From Victivallales bacterium (GTDB lineage Bacteria; Verrucomicrobiota; Lentisphaeria; Oligosphaerales; Oligosphaeraceae): a DNA stretch of 36,453 bases. The notes under the pieces are model-generated. The model made no database searches, had not been told where the DNA came from, and worked only from the letters and a program-made list of their open reading frames with translations. The stretch spans positions 1 to 36,453 of the forward strand of contig JAFRLP010000412.1 in NCBI GenBank assembly GCA_017431185.1, written 5' to 3'. This document shows, in pieces, positions 1-7,915 of the stretch. The position numbers were made by a program, and so were the translations under genes. The first letter of the stretch is position 1. Each line of letters opens with the position of its first letter.

Positions 1-75
1 AGCCGCGGGGTGTGGTGGCGGCGCAAGCCGCGGGGTGTGGTGGCGGCGCAAGCCGCGGGGTGTGGTGGCGGCGCC
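1..75. repeat. Tandem repeat, three copies of a 25-bp unit
   Basis: Three head-to-tail units occupy 1-25, 26-50 and 51-75. The first two are identical and the third differs only in its last base. Each begins with AGCCGCGGGG and is very GC-rich. The array starts at the window edge, so it may have more copies to the left. It ends 11 bases from the stop codon of the deacetylase gene, so it lies in the 3' flank of that operon. The unit is not a multiple of three and no coding role is evident. Confidence 0.9.
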
Positions 76-86
76 CGCCGCGGGAC

Positions 87-971
87 TCAGTATTCCTCGG
101 CGATTTGCGCGGCGGTTTTGAAGGTGCCGCCCATCTTGCGCAGGCCCGCCAGCATCCTGTCGAGTTCCTGGCAGGCCACATCACCGCAGTTCAGGGTGAT
201 GAAGTCAAGAGGTTTGACACTGGCCTCGCCGTAGTCGATGGGGCCGCGCGGCATGGGATGGAATTCCCAGGGGTGGATATAGAAGAGCAGGACTGGCCGT
301 GCCCCGCGTTCGGAGACATAATCGATAAAGGCGGAGGAGCGTCCCAGCATGTATTCCGCGCCTTTGGTGCGGAACAGCGGCCACTGGTCGCGGTCACGCT
401 GGTAGGGGTCGTTGCTCACCATCGCCAAATCGCAGAAGTTGGGGATTTCCACGATTTTCATGTCACCCGCGATGGTCCAGTCATTCTTGGCGGGGTGATA
501 GGGCTTGAAGTTGGTGCGGTAGAAATAGAGCGGGAGCGTGGCGTCCGCCTTGTATCCCAGGTCTTCCAGGACATTGACGACCTTGGTGCTGCCCCACAGA
601 CGCGGGCAGCGGAAGGAGGTGGGGTGGATTCCAGTCACGGACTCGACTTGGCGCGTGGCTTCGCGGATGCGTCCCTCGACCTCAAAGTCGCACACAGGCC
701 AGTTGTTGGGGAGCGGGAAGATGGGGTCGCCCAGCGTCTCGTGGACAAGGGAATGGCAGCCTGTCTCATGCTGGGCGGCGGCCACGTCCCGCGCGACCTT
801 GGCGTTGTTGGTGGCGGCGTGGCCAGTCCAGAAGAACGTGGCTTTTGCGCCGTTGTTGGCCAGAATCTCCAGCAGACGGTAGGTGCCGTGCTGGATGCCC
901 TCGTAGAAGTCGGTGAAACTGCCGACATCGGTTTCCATGTCGATGCCGATGGTAATGTCAAAGTCAGCCAT
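87..971 (-). CDS. NodB-type polysaccharide deacetylase
   Basis: This 294-residue protein has the NodB/CE4 deacetylase layout. A metal/catalytic aspartate motif GIDMETD lies at residues 9-15 and ATFFWTG at 44-50. The metal-binding pair H73 and H77 sits in CHSLVHE, an arginine motif RCPRLWGS at 121-128, and the late histidine motif HPWEF at 233-237. The family removes N- or O-acetyl groups from sugars, and some members act on small amides. There is no signal peptide, so it should be cytoplasmic, which favours a small-molecule or precursor substrate over cell-wall glycan. The start is supported by GGAGAAG just upstream. It lies 14 bases after the M24 gene on the same strand, so the two are probably co-transcribed. 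The family is secure; the substrate is unknown. Confidence 0.85.
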   Translation of the reverse strand: MADFDITIGIDMETDVGSFTDFYEGIQHGTYRLLEILANNGAKATFFWTGHAATNNAKVARDVAAAQHETGCHSLVHETLGDPIFPLPNNWPVCDFEVEGRIREATRQVESVTGIHPTSFRCPRLWGSTKVVNVLEDLGYKADATLPLYFYRTNFKPYHPAKNDWTIAGDMKIVEIPNFCDLAMVSNDPYQRDRDQWPLFRTKGAEYMLGRSSAFIDYVSERGARPVLLFYIHPWEFHPMPRGPIDYGEASVKPLDFITLNCGDVACQELDRMLAGLRKMGGTFKTAAQIAEEY

Positions 972-985
972 GGTCTTCTCCTGAA

Positions 986-2164
986 TCAGAAATCCGTGAG
1001 ATTGGTGTGGATGGCGTCCAGTTTCGGGCTGTACGCGATGGGGCCCTGTTCGGTCATCTCATAGACGGTCTCGATGCGGACGCCGTTGAATTCGGGGTGG
1101 CCGAAGAAACTGACGTCGATGCTGACCGTCATGCCAGGCAGCAGAATGTCCTTGCTGTTCGGTCCGAAGAAGGGGGCTTCGGCCTCATTCAGTCCAGTGG
1201 TGTGGACAAATGGGCAGACCAGGTATTTGGCAAAGCCCAGCTTGTCGAAATAGGCGCGTGCGGGGGCATCGACTTCCTGTCCGCTCTTGCCGACCTTCAG
1301 GACCTCTTTGGTCAGGCAGAAAGCCTCGCGCAGATACTTCATGCACTCCTTTTGGCGCGGGGTGTATTCGCCGCTGACAGGCAGAGTGTCACCGATGACG
1401 CCATTGTAGCCAGACACCTTCGGGGAGAGTCCGATCATCACCATTTCGCCAGCCTGGAGCACTTTGGTCGTGGCGGTGGGAACCACCGCGTTGCCGCGCA
1501 CGCCGCTGCCCACGATGGCGGTGAAGCCGAAGCCGTTGGCTCCTCTGCTGCGGGCTGCGTACTCGCCCGCCGCCGCGACCTGGATTTCCATCTGGCCAGG
1601 CTGAATGGCGGCCTTCATCGCGTCGTAGCACACATCGCTGATGGCGAAGGCCTTGCGCATCTCGCCGCGTTCCCAGGGCGATTTGATGTAGCGCAGGTGC
1701 AGGAATTCCTCGGAGATGTCGCTGATGGCCACGCCTTTGAGCCCTGCCTCCAGAGCCTGACGGCAGCCGTAGGGCATCTGTGCGCCGCCGACAATGCCCA
1801 GGGACTTGAACGAGCCGAGTTCACGGTTCAGTTCCTCGAAAAGCTGGTCAAAGGAGAGAATCGTGGCGGCGGGGTACTCCTCGTCGGGCACCATGAAGAC
1901 GGGGAAGTTGCGCGTCTCCTTGACGGCGCTGTCCTGCTTGGCGAAGGGTTCGCTTTCGGGGCCGCCCAGCAGCAGTGGCGTGCCGTGGCGGGGCACCAGA
2001 ACGGCGCCGCTCTCGAACTGCGGGCACCAGCCCGTCAGATACCAGCCATTGGCGATGTTCAGTTCATCGTAATAGACCAGCGCGGCGTCCAGGTTCTTCT
2101 CTTCCAGAATCTTGCGCACCGCCGTCAGGCGCGCGTCGCTTTCGCTTTGAATCAGGTAGCCCAT
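986..2164 (-). CDS. M24-family (creatinase/Xaa-Pro peptidase-like) protein
   Basis: This 392-residue protein has an N-terminal creatinase-like domain (about 1-150) and a C-terminal pita-bread domain (about 160-392). The usual M24 metal ligands are D, D, H, E, E. Here the region around residues 245-265 reads IGLSPKVSGYNGVIGDTLP, so the first aspartate of DxG appears lost and the second (near 259) is kept. The histidine motif HTTGLNEAE is near 321. The first glutamate is replaced by aspartate in SIDVSFF (near 346), while the last is kept in RIET. Creatinases are non-metal members of this fold, so a C-N hydrolase acting on a small amide is as likely as a peptidase. The start follows a clear AAAGGAGAA. 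It is the first gene of an operon with the deacetylase. Confidence 0.8.
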   Translation of the reverse strand: MGYLIQSESDARLTAVRKILEEKNLDAALVYYDELNIANGWYLTGWCPQFESGAVLVPRHGTPLLLGGPESEPFAKQDSAVKETRNFPVFMVPDEEYPAATILSFDQLFEELNRELGSFKSLGIVGGAQMPYGCRQALEAGLKGVAISDISEEFLHLRYIKSPWERGEMRKAFAISDVCYDAMKAAIQPGQMEIQVAAAGEYAARSRGANGFGFTAIVGSGVRGNAVVPTATTKVLQAGEMVMIGLSPKVSGYNGVIGDTLPVSGEYTPRQKECMKYLREAFCLTKEVLKVGKSGQEVDAPARAYFDKLGFAKYLVCPFVHTTGLNEAEAPFFGPNSKDILLPGMTVSIDVSFFGHPEFNGVRIETVYEMTEQGPIAYSPKLDAIHTNLTDF

Positions 2165-2226
2165 TGTCTTCTCCTTTCGGGGTTGAGGTTGAGGTCGTTT
2201 CCCGCTTTGGGCGGGAGTGATGTTTT

Positions 2227-2249
2227 AACACAAACTGTGTTTTATTATA
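2227..2249 (-). promoter_or_regulatory. -10 box and adjoining palindrome upstream of the M24/deacetylase operon
   Basis: On the minus strand a perfect TATAAT lies at 2249-2244. Immediately downstream, where transcription would start, is the perfect inverted repeat AACACA-AAC-TGTGTT at 2227-2241. A matching -35 box is weak. A palindrome overlapping the start site is the usual place for a repressor such as a LacI- or GntR-type regulator. That role is inferred from position only. The rest of the gap up to 2439 shows nothing else I can name. Confidence 0.45.
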
Positions 2250-2439
2250 ACATGACCCAGATTTGCGGTTTTGCAAGCCACCGGCAATTATTTTTTGGGG
2301 AATTATTCTCTTTCGTGGTAATGTCCTCGGCGATTGATTAGAGAGCGCAGGACCCGACTTTCGGGACGGAACCGCAGAATCTTAAGAATTCCCATTTTTG
2401 AATGGAGACAGATGAAAAACCACTTTTTTTTTCAAAAAC

Positions 2440-2470
2440 TGTAACCTTTATCAAAATACCGTGTATTCAA
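2440..2470 (+). promoter_or_regulatory. Bipartite promoter TGTAACC-N14-GTGTATTCAA
   Basis: TGTAACC is at 2440-2446 and GTGTATTCAA at 2461-2470, separated by exactly 14 bases. The same two boxes with the same spacing lie upstream of the two putative effector genes at 28782-28812 and 32227-32257. With the copy at 28812 the identity extends to TGTAACCTTTATC. The start codon of the 88-residue gene follows 28 bases later. The layout resembles an ECF-type -35/-10 promoter, but the sigma factor is not known. Confidence 0.65.
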
Positions 2471-2498
2471 GGTGAACATCAACTTGGAGAAAAGCAAA

Positions 2499-2765
2499 AT
2501 GGAAATCAACACCAATCCCAGTATAAAGACCAATCTCACTGGTCTCACCCCAGCGGTTAACGAGTCCTCCAGCAACAACGTGAAGCCTGCTTCCGTGGTC
2601 TCCAGACCCGCTCTGGCGGTTACCCAGGCAGACAATGCCCCCCTTGGCGGACTGGACGGGGAGCTCAATATTCCAGACAGTGTGCTGGACACCAATGACA
2701 AACTGGGGCAACTGGTTCAGTCTGCCTTCAACCTGCCAGCGCCACCTATGGTCAAAGCTGACTGA
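2499..2765 (+). CDS. Orphan 88-residue protein, possible T3S substrate or truncated effector
   Basis: I do not recognise a family. The ATG at 2499 is chosen over a GTG at 2472 because GGAGA lies just upstream of it and the GTG lies within two bases of the promoter's second box. The first 45 residues are rich in Ser, Asn, Thr and Val (MEINTNPSIKTNLTG...). The tail (LGQLVQSAFNLPAPPM) is more hydrophobic. There is no signal peptide or membrane segment. A polar, unstructured N terminus is what T3S substrates usually carry, and the gene shares a promoter motif with two putative effectors. No chaperone gene adjoins it. It could be a small secreted protein, or the N-terminal remnant of a longer effector or translocator whose body was lost; a G7 run follows the stop. 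Confidence 0.6.
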   Translation: MEINTNPSIKTNLTGLTPAVNESSSNNVKPASVVSRPALAVTQADNAPLGGLDGELNIPDSVLDTNDKLGQLVQSAFNLPAPPMVKAD

Positions 2766-2825
2766 GTGCCGACAAAAGGGGGGGCAGAATTCGGAAAAGG
2801 CGCAGAGCCGATTTGAAACAGGTTT

Positions 2826-2960
2826 GTAACTATTCAGCACCCTAGGCTACTTCAATCCGCGAGGCCTAAGGCCTCGCGGGCAAGTTGGGGTCTTTATTCC
2901 CGGCACACCTGGTTTCTGTGGCTGATCTGCTAAACAAGGGCAGTGGTTCTGAACAGTTAC
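2826..2960. mobile_element. MITE-like element, copy A, with 8-bp target duplication
   Basis: This 135-bp element has imperfect terminal inverted repeats: GTAACTATTCAGCACC at 2826-2841 and its near-complement GGTTCTGAACAGTTAC at 2945-2960. ACAGGTTT directly flanks both ends (2818-2825 and 2961-2968), a perfect 8-bp target duplication. Inside is a perfect GC palindrome at 2857-2879 (CCGCGAGGCCT, one base, AGGCCTCGCGG). There is no coding capacity. Ends beginning GTAA with an 8-bp duplication are typical of the IS66 family, so it may be mobilised by an IS66-type transposase. That link is inference. The right duplication overlaps the stop codon of the thioesterase gene. Confidence 0.8.
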
Positions 2961-2966
2961 ACAGGT

Positions 2967-3725
2967 TTATGCCAAATGGCCCTGGGCGGTGAAGCGCAGA
3001 GCAGGAGGCTCGTCGGGCAGCGCGCCGTCAATGCGGAGGCGGAATCCGCCGTCAGAGTCGATTTGACCAGTTGTGACCAGGCGCGTCCCTGGGGGAGTCG
3101 CCAGCAGATAGTTGACGCTGAGGTGGGATAGGGCGGCGGGGTGGTTCAATTGCCTGGCCAGCCAGTCGGTGGCGATGGCTGCGTAGCGGGCGTTGTTGAG
3201 GTGCTGGTTGACATCCACCAGATGCTCCGTCACCACGGTTTCCATGGGGGAGTCCAGACCGTCGATGGAGAATTTGGCGGGAAGTTGGAAATGCTGCGGC
3301 ATATCACTGTTGTCGGGCAGCTGTACAGGCAGGGCCTCAGGCAGGCGCAGCGGACGCATGCGGACAAAATCCACCAGACACCAGAAACTCGTGCCGAAGG
3401 TGACAATCTCCCCGTCTGCATCCTTCAGAAGATATTCGCGCAGAGCGAACAGACGGTCAAAGCCAGAAGGCCAGGTCTGCAGGGTGAGACGCTCCCCGCT
3501 GGCTGGCGCACGCCGAAACTGCAAGGTCATACGGGACAGCACCCACATCATGTTGCCTGAAGTGGCCATATTGAAGCCGCATCCCAGAGCATCGGCATGG
3601 TCGGCCGCCCCCTGTTGAATGTAGTCAAACAACGCGTCGGTCTTCAGTCGATTTTGGCGGTCAACTTCGGAATGGCGTACTCGAAAATCCTCTCTCCAGA
3701 CACGTGGCGGCTGATGGTTGTCCAT
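2967..3725 (-). CDS. Acyl-ACP thioesterase (FatA/FatB-like)
   Basis: The protein hydrolyses acyl-ACP to release free fatty acid. It has two tandem hotdog domains in about 252 residues, as in bacterial and plant Fat enzymes. The N-terminal domain contains HSEVDRQNRLKTDALFDYIQ, the substrate-binding helix region. The second carries DVNQHLNNARY (near 170-182), which holds the conserved Asp, Asn and His of the active site. A TTG at 3734 would overlap the nadA stop, but the ATG at 3725 is preferred; it lies five bases after that stop. It is the last gene of an operon with nadA and a metallophosphoesterase. A MITE-like element has inserted at its stop codon. Confidence 0.85.
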   Translation of the reverse strand: MDNHQPPRVWREDFRVRHSEVDRQNRLKTDALFDYIQQGAADHADALGCGFNMATSGNMMWVLSRMTLQFRRAPASGERLTLQTWPSGFDRLFALREYLLKDADGEIVTFGTSFWCLVDFVRMRPLRLPEALPVQLPDNSDMPQHFQLPAKFSIDGLDSPMETVVTEHLVDVNQHLNNARYAAIATDWLARQLNHPAALSHLSVNYLLATPPGTRLVTTGQIDSDGGFRLRIDGALPDEPPALRFTAQGHLA

Positions 3726-3730
3726 AAATC

Positions 3731-4639
3731 TCAATGGCAGTTCAGCATGGCGGTGATGGCTCGGTATGCCTTGGCGGCGACGTCGCCTGGCACCGTGATC
3801 TGCGGACCTTCGTTTTCCAGGGCGGCCAGCAGTTTTTTCAGGGTGGTCTTCTTCATGTCCGCGCAGACCAGAGGCGGCTGGATGGGATAGAAGGTGTCCT
3901 CGGGGGCGGCCTCCTGAAGGGCATGAACAATGCCCTGCTCGGTGCCGACAATCCAGCTTTTTCCGGAACTGCCGCGCACCAGGTCAATCATCTGTCCCGT
4001 GGAGAGAACGTAGTCCGCGTACTGCTGGGTTTCGGGGCGGGTCTCCGGATGGACCAGCACCTTGGCGCCAGGATGCTTTTTCCGCGCCTCCGTTATGGAT
4101 TGCGGCTCCAGTTCACGGTGGATGGGGCAGCAGCCGTTCCACAGCACCATCTTCCGGCCCAGGGCCTTCTGGACAAACCGTCCGAGATACTGGTCCGGGA
4201 CAAAGAGGATTTCGGGCACGTCGCCCAGGGAGCGCACCACTTTCAGTGCATTGGAGGAGGTGCAGCAGATGTCGCTTTCCGCCTTGACCTCCGCCGTGGA
4301 ATTGACGTAGCAGACGACGGGGGCGCCAGGATGCTCCGCCTTGAACTGGCGCAGCTGCTCGCCCGTGATCATCTCCGCCATGGGGCACCCTGCGTCCGCA
4401 TCGGGCATGATGACCTTTTTGGCGGGATTGAGAATGGCGGCGGTCTCCGCCATGAAGCGCACACCGCAGAACACAATCAGTTCGGCCTCCTGGAGTTGCG
4501 CGGCCTTGACGGACAGACCGTAGGAGTCGCCCGTGAAGTCCGCCACTTTCTGAATCTCGGCAGGCTGGTAGGTATGTGCCAGAATGACGGCGCGCTTCTG
4601 TTTGCGTAACTGGTTGATTTGGCTAAGTATGGTGGACAT
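3731..4639 (-). CDS. nadA: Quinolinate synthase
   Basis: NadA condenses iminoaspartate with dihydroxyacetone phosphate to quinolinate in de novo NAD synthesis, using a [4Fe-4S] cluster. The 302-residue length fits. The three cluster cysteines are in AGCPMAE (C85), GCCPIH (C171) and LVCADMK (C259). Other family signatures are LAHTYQ, ADFTGDS, FMAETA, YVNSTAEVKA, VHPE and STGQM. No nadB or nadC is in the window. It starts 19 bases after the metallophosphoesterase and nearly abuts the thioesterase, so the three are probably one transcript, without an obvious shared pathway. Confidence 0.97.
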   Translation of the reverse strand: MSTILSQINQLRKQKRAVILAHTYQPAEIQKVADFTGDSYGLSVKAAQLQEAELIVFCGVRFMAETAAILNPAKKVIMPDADAGCPMAEMITGEQLRQFKAEHPGAPVVCYVNSTAEVKAESDICCTSSNALKVVRSLGDVPEILFVPDQYLGRFVQKALGRKMVLWNGCCPIHRELEPQSITEARKKHPGAKVLVHPETRPETQQYADYVLSTGQMIDLVRGSSGKSWIVGTEQGIVHALQEAAPEDTFYPIQPPLVCADMKKTTLKKLLAALENEGPQITVPGDVAAKAYRAITAMLNCH

Positions 4640-4658
4640 GGCGAGGAGATGGGGGGGG

Positions 4659-6401
4659 TTAACGTTTCTTCAGGGCGATTCGGTCTTGAACCGTGCCGTC
4701 CTGCCTGATGCAGGAGATGGTCAGCGTGTCGCTGGAGACCTCGCCCAGCAGCAGGCTGGTGGTGTCATTGGCGATGACCTGGAACGGCAGCGCGGGCGGC
4801 TCTTGGTAGGGCAGGGGAGGTGTGCATCGCCCTGTGCCTGGATCAATGCGGAAATACCTATGGACATGGCCAGACAGCATGACGTCCAGCCTGGCCTCGG
4901 GCGTGTCCAGGATGCCCTGGATAAGCCGCATGGGCGCCTGTCCGTCGTATTTGTCTGTCCTGTACGGGGGGATATGCAGAAGGGCCACGCGGAAGCGCGC
5001 CTCCTGCCATTGCGGGGTGAGAGTGAGTTCGCGCAGCCATTCCCGCTCCTCGTCAATCATGGTTGAGTTGTCGAAGAACGCGCTGTCGTCCTCGTGGTCG
5101 CTGCCGATGTCGAGGTTGGCGAAGCAGACCCCCGCATGGGAGAAGGCGCTGTAGGTCTTGCCCGTGGGATGCCCCATCATTTCCAGGAAAGTCGAGGAGA
5201 AGATGCCCAACTGCTCGTGGTTTCCGCGAACAATCACCAGAGGGTGGTTCTGGGCGTAGGAGCCGCACTCGACGTCCAGGTAGCCGTCATAGAACGTATC
5301 GGCGCCCGCCTGGAGGGAGAGCATGTCGCCTAGGTTGGCGAGGAATGCGGTGCCAGCCACCTGCGGCAGGTTCAGCAATCTCCGCAAGGTCAGCGCGTTG
5401 GAGTGGATGTCGCTGACCGCCGCGAAGGAGAACGCCTCTGGCTGGCTGGCGAAGGTGCGGAAATGGAACTGCGGGCTTTCCGTCAGCACCGCCTTTTTCT
5501 TGAGGAAGGTCATGGCGGCCAGGCGATACTCGTACTCCTTGCCTGGATGCAGACCCGTCAGATGGGCTTGATGGAATATGCGGTCGCTGAACAGGATGCC
5601 GGTCTGGTGCTCCCACGGCAGTTCCGTCCACTCCCGATTGCCTTTTTCACGGTAGTGGACGGTGGTTGCGCAGCGGCCGGCCGTCTCCCAGGCCAAGGTG
5701 ACCTCCCCGCAGTCTGGGTGGGCCAGGAACGGGCCGTGAGTGACCTGTTCGGCGGGAGTGGCGAAGGCTTCCATCGCCTGTTCGTAGCCTTGGCGGTCGA
5801 GTTTGCCAGGGACCCAGGCGCCCGTGGCGGAGAAATAGGCCAGGTCGTAGTCGCAGAACAGCAGCTGTCCGTAGTTCTCCGTCTCGTGGAACCCGACGAG
5901 CAGGGGCTCCCAGGAGGTCAGCGGCCCACGTCCAGGCCGCTGGCGGCAGAGATTGAAATAGACTCCCAGGTTGGAGAGTCTGAATCGCCGGATGGGAATG
6001 CGCACCAGTGCGCTCCAGCCGTAGGGGGTGCGGGCGGTCTCGGCGGACCAGGTACACTGTTTTCCGCAACTGTCGAATTTGCCGCCGCCCGCCCCGACCG
6101 CCAATTGGAGCTGCCAGGGGATGGGGTCGATGGCTCCGAAGAAGATTTCCAGCAGGTCGCCTTTCCAGATGTCCATGCCGTCCTCGGCGTAGTCAGTGCA
6201 TACCTGCTCTGGATGCGGGTCGTGGCAGAGCACCTGAAGCACCAGGGAGCCGTCTTCCTGCCAGACGGTGAATTCGGTGGTTGCGTCAGTGGCTTCTCCC
6301 GTCTGGTAATGCCCGAAGTCACTGGCTGTCGCCCGCGTGCCCTGCGGTATGGCCAATGCCATCAGGCGGTTGGTGCGGTAACTGACAAAGGTGGTGCCCA
6401 T
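4659..6401 (-). CDS. Metallophosphoesterase with N-terminal CBM9-like and FN3-like domains
   Basis: This 580-residue protein has three parts. Residues about 20-190 look like a family 9 carbohydrate-binding domain, about 215-315 a fibronectin III or purple-acid-phosphatase N-domain, and about 320-575 a calcineurin-like phosphoesterase. The dimetal motifs are all present: SDIH (near 331), LGDM (near 358), GNHE (near 393), LLHIPP (near 474) and GHVH (near 511). The domain mix is typical of secreted enzymes, yet the N terminus MGTTFVSYRTNRLMA is not a signal peptide, so location is uncertain. Its substrate cannot be read from the sequence. It is the first gene of the nadA-thioesterase operon. No strong ribosome-binding site is seen. 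Confidence 0.8.
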   Translation of the reverse strand: MGTTFVSYRTNRLMALAIPQGTRATASDFGHYQTGEATDATTEFTVWQEDGSLVLQVLCHDPHPEQVCTDYAEDGMDIWKGDLLEIFFGAIDPIPWQLQLAVGAGGGKFDSCGKQCTWSAETARTPYGWSALVRIPIRRFRLSNLGVYFNLCRQRPGRGPLTSWEPLLVGFHETENYGQLLFCDYDLAYFSATGAWVPGKLDRQGYEQAMEAFATPAEQVTHGPFLAHPDCGEVTLAWETAGRCATTVHYREKGNREWTELPWEHQTGILFSDRIFHQAHLTGLHPGKEYEYRLAAMTFLKKKAVLTESPQFHFRTFASQPEAFSFAAVSDIHSNALTLRRLLNLPQVAGTAFLANLGDMLSLQAGADTFYDGYLDVECGSYAQNHPLVIVRGNHEQLGIFSSTFLEMMGHPTGKTYSAFSHAGVCFANLDIGSDHEDDSAFFDNSTMIDEEREWLRELTLTPQWQEARFRVALLHIPPYRTDKYDGQAPMRLIQGILDTPEARLDVMLSGHVHRYFRIDPGTGRCTPPLPYQEPPALPFQVIANDTTSLLLGEVSSDTLTISCIRQDGTVQDRIALKKR

Positions 6402-6521
6402 GTTGCTTTTCCGTTGTTCGGGCGATGATGCTGTGTGGCGGAAATCTCTCCGTCCGCTGTAAATTTAACCTTCCCTTGGTGCTTTACAAATGGCGTGGGG
6501 GCAAAAAGCGGCTGTACTGGT

Positions 6522-6546
6522 ACTGACCGCGCTCCGCGCGGTCAGT
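6522..6546. other. Hairpin in the divergent gap 6402-6700
   Basis: A perfect 10-bp inverted repeat, ACTGACCGCG, with a 5-base loop, lies in the 299-bp gap between the divergent phosphoesterase and nucleotidyltransferase-like genes. No T-run follows on either strand, so it is not a standard terminator. It could be an operator or a leader structure for either gene. Nothing else in the gap looks like a gene; short open frames there lack ribosome-binding sites. Confidence 0.5.
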
Positions 6547-6700
6547 GCAGCGTCTGGCCTGTATCAGATGGCGAGGCGTTACCTTGCTTTTTCCCGGATG
6601 CGGGTTTGCATAATGGCCATTGCGCCATTATCTTATCGGCAGACTGCAAAACCTTCACCCCCCATCGGCGTCTCGACTCATCAGAATGCCCTCCTGATTC

Positions 6701-7906
6701 ATGCTCTTCGATACTCTTCGCTACTATTGGACGCTCTGGAAATGGAAACGCCGTGCTCATCGCCGTGAGCGCCCTCACATCAAAATCGGCAATCTGAAGG
6801 ACTTTTTCCGTCAGCTGAACGCCCTGGAAGTCAAATATGTGGTGCTGCGCTGGTTTGAATGCGTGCCGCTGACGGCGGCGGAGGAGACCCAGTATGCGGG
6901 GATGGGAGGGGACGTGGACATCCTTGCGGACGCGGAAGGGCTCCTGCCCCTTTGTCGCGCAGTGGCCTCCCATCCGGGGAAAATCAAACTTGACCTGCAT
7001 TCCAACCGGCTGGTGCTCGGCACGGACATCAAACGCTTCACCTACTATCCGCCCGTGCTGTGCCAGGACTTGCTTGAGTCGCGGGTCAAGGACCCGAAGG
7101 GGGAATTCTATCGTCCGGACGACCGGCGCTACCTCTATTCGCTGGCCTATCATCTGGTTTACCACAAGGGGCTTGCTTCCGGGTTGCCGACGGGGTTTCC
7201 GGAGTTGCCTCGACAGCCCAGGGAGAGCGAAAGGCATGACCCCGAGGCGACGCTGCGTGAACTGGCCGCCGCCGTCGGGGAGGAACTGCCGGCTGAATTG
7301 ACCATCCTCCAACTCCATTTATGGCTGAAGCAGCGCGGCTGGAACATGCCCCTGGATTTGCTGCTGCGCTGGCCAAAGCCGCATCCGGTTCTGCGGAGTC
7401 TCTACCAGCATGAAAGGGAGAGGTTGCGCAAGGATTTGGGTGGCCACCAGAATCTCTGCGTCTATCTGCTGCGGGAGGACGCGATTCAGGCCGGCGCCAC
7501 GGAGGAGATCCTGGCGGAAATCAAAACGCGCTACCGAATTCTGGACACGGTGAAGTTCACTCCCGAACAGCAGCAGCACGTGATTCGACGCACGCGCGGC
7601 GGAAATTGGACGAAGCGCAAGCAAGTTCGCCTTTTCCTGCCGGAAATGGCGGTGGTGTGTCAGGTGAAGGTGCCGTTTACGCCCATCGATGACGAGACGG
7701 TGACGGCCAGCGGGCATCAGTCCGCGAATCCCGAAATCCGGTTCAAGCATGAGATGCGCCGGAAACTCGCCGAAAAATACCCTGATGCGGATGAATTTGT
7801 CCACGGCAGCGACAATGACATCGAGAGCATGGAATACATCGAGGCGATTTACGGGGAGGACGGCTGGCAGGCGAAATGGGGGCAATTCTTCCCTGAGGAG
7901 CCGTAA
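6701..7906 (+). CDS. Nucleotidyltransferase-like protein, unknown function
   Basis: The 401-residue protein is soluble and basic at its N terminus. Residues about 35-75 (YVVLRWFE ... GDVDILAD) match the pattern of nucleotidyltransferase-fold proteins found in polysaccharide loci, in which a DxD pair binds metal. The C-terminal third (about 330-401) ends with a run of acidic residues and DNDIESMEYIEAIYG. I cannot name a reaction. The ATG is the first in frame, without a clear ribosome-binding site. It converges on a family 2 glycosyltransferase gene nine bases away, at the margin of the exopolysaccharide region. A second protein with the same type of motif is at 22684. Confidence 0.65.
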   Translation: MLFDTLRYYWTLWKWKRRAHRRERPHIKIGNLKDFFRQLNALEVKYVVLRWFECVPLTAAEETQYAGMGGDVDILADAEGLLPLCRAVASHPGKIKLDLHSNRLVLGTDIKRFTYYPPVLCQDLLESRVKDPKGEFYRPDDRRYLYSLAYHLVYHKGLASGLPTGFPELPRQPRESERHDPEATLRELAAAVGEELPAELTILQLHLWLKQRGWNMPLDLLLRWPKPHPVLRSLYQHERERLRKDLGGHQNLCVYLLREDAIQAGATEEILAEIKTRYRILDTVKFTPEQQQHVIRRTRGGNWTKRKQVRLFLPEMAVVCQVKVPFTPIDDETVTASGHQSANPEIRFKHEMRRKLAEKYPDADEFVHGSDNDIESMEYIEAIYGEDGWQAKWGQFFPEEP

Positions 7907-7915
7907 AAAAAACGA

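Noticed and set aside
12..1064. 350-codon plus-strand open frame
   Set aside because: It is antisense to the deacetylase, whose catalytic motifs are intact, and has no ribosome-binding site. Long antisense frames are common in GC-rich DNA.
2857..2879. GC palindrome as a simple rho-independent terminator for the 88-residue gene
   Set aside because: No T-run follows the stem directly, and the same palindrome lies within a mobile element found in both orientations. It may act on RNA, but it is not a dedicated terminator.
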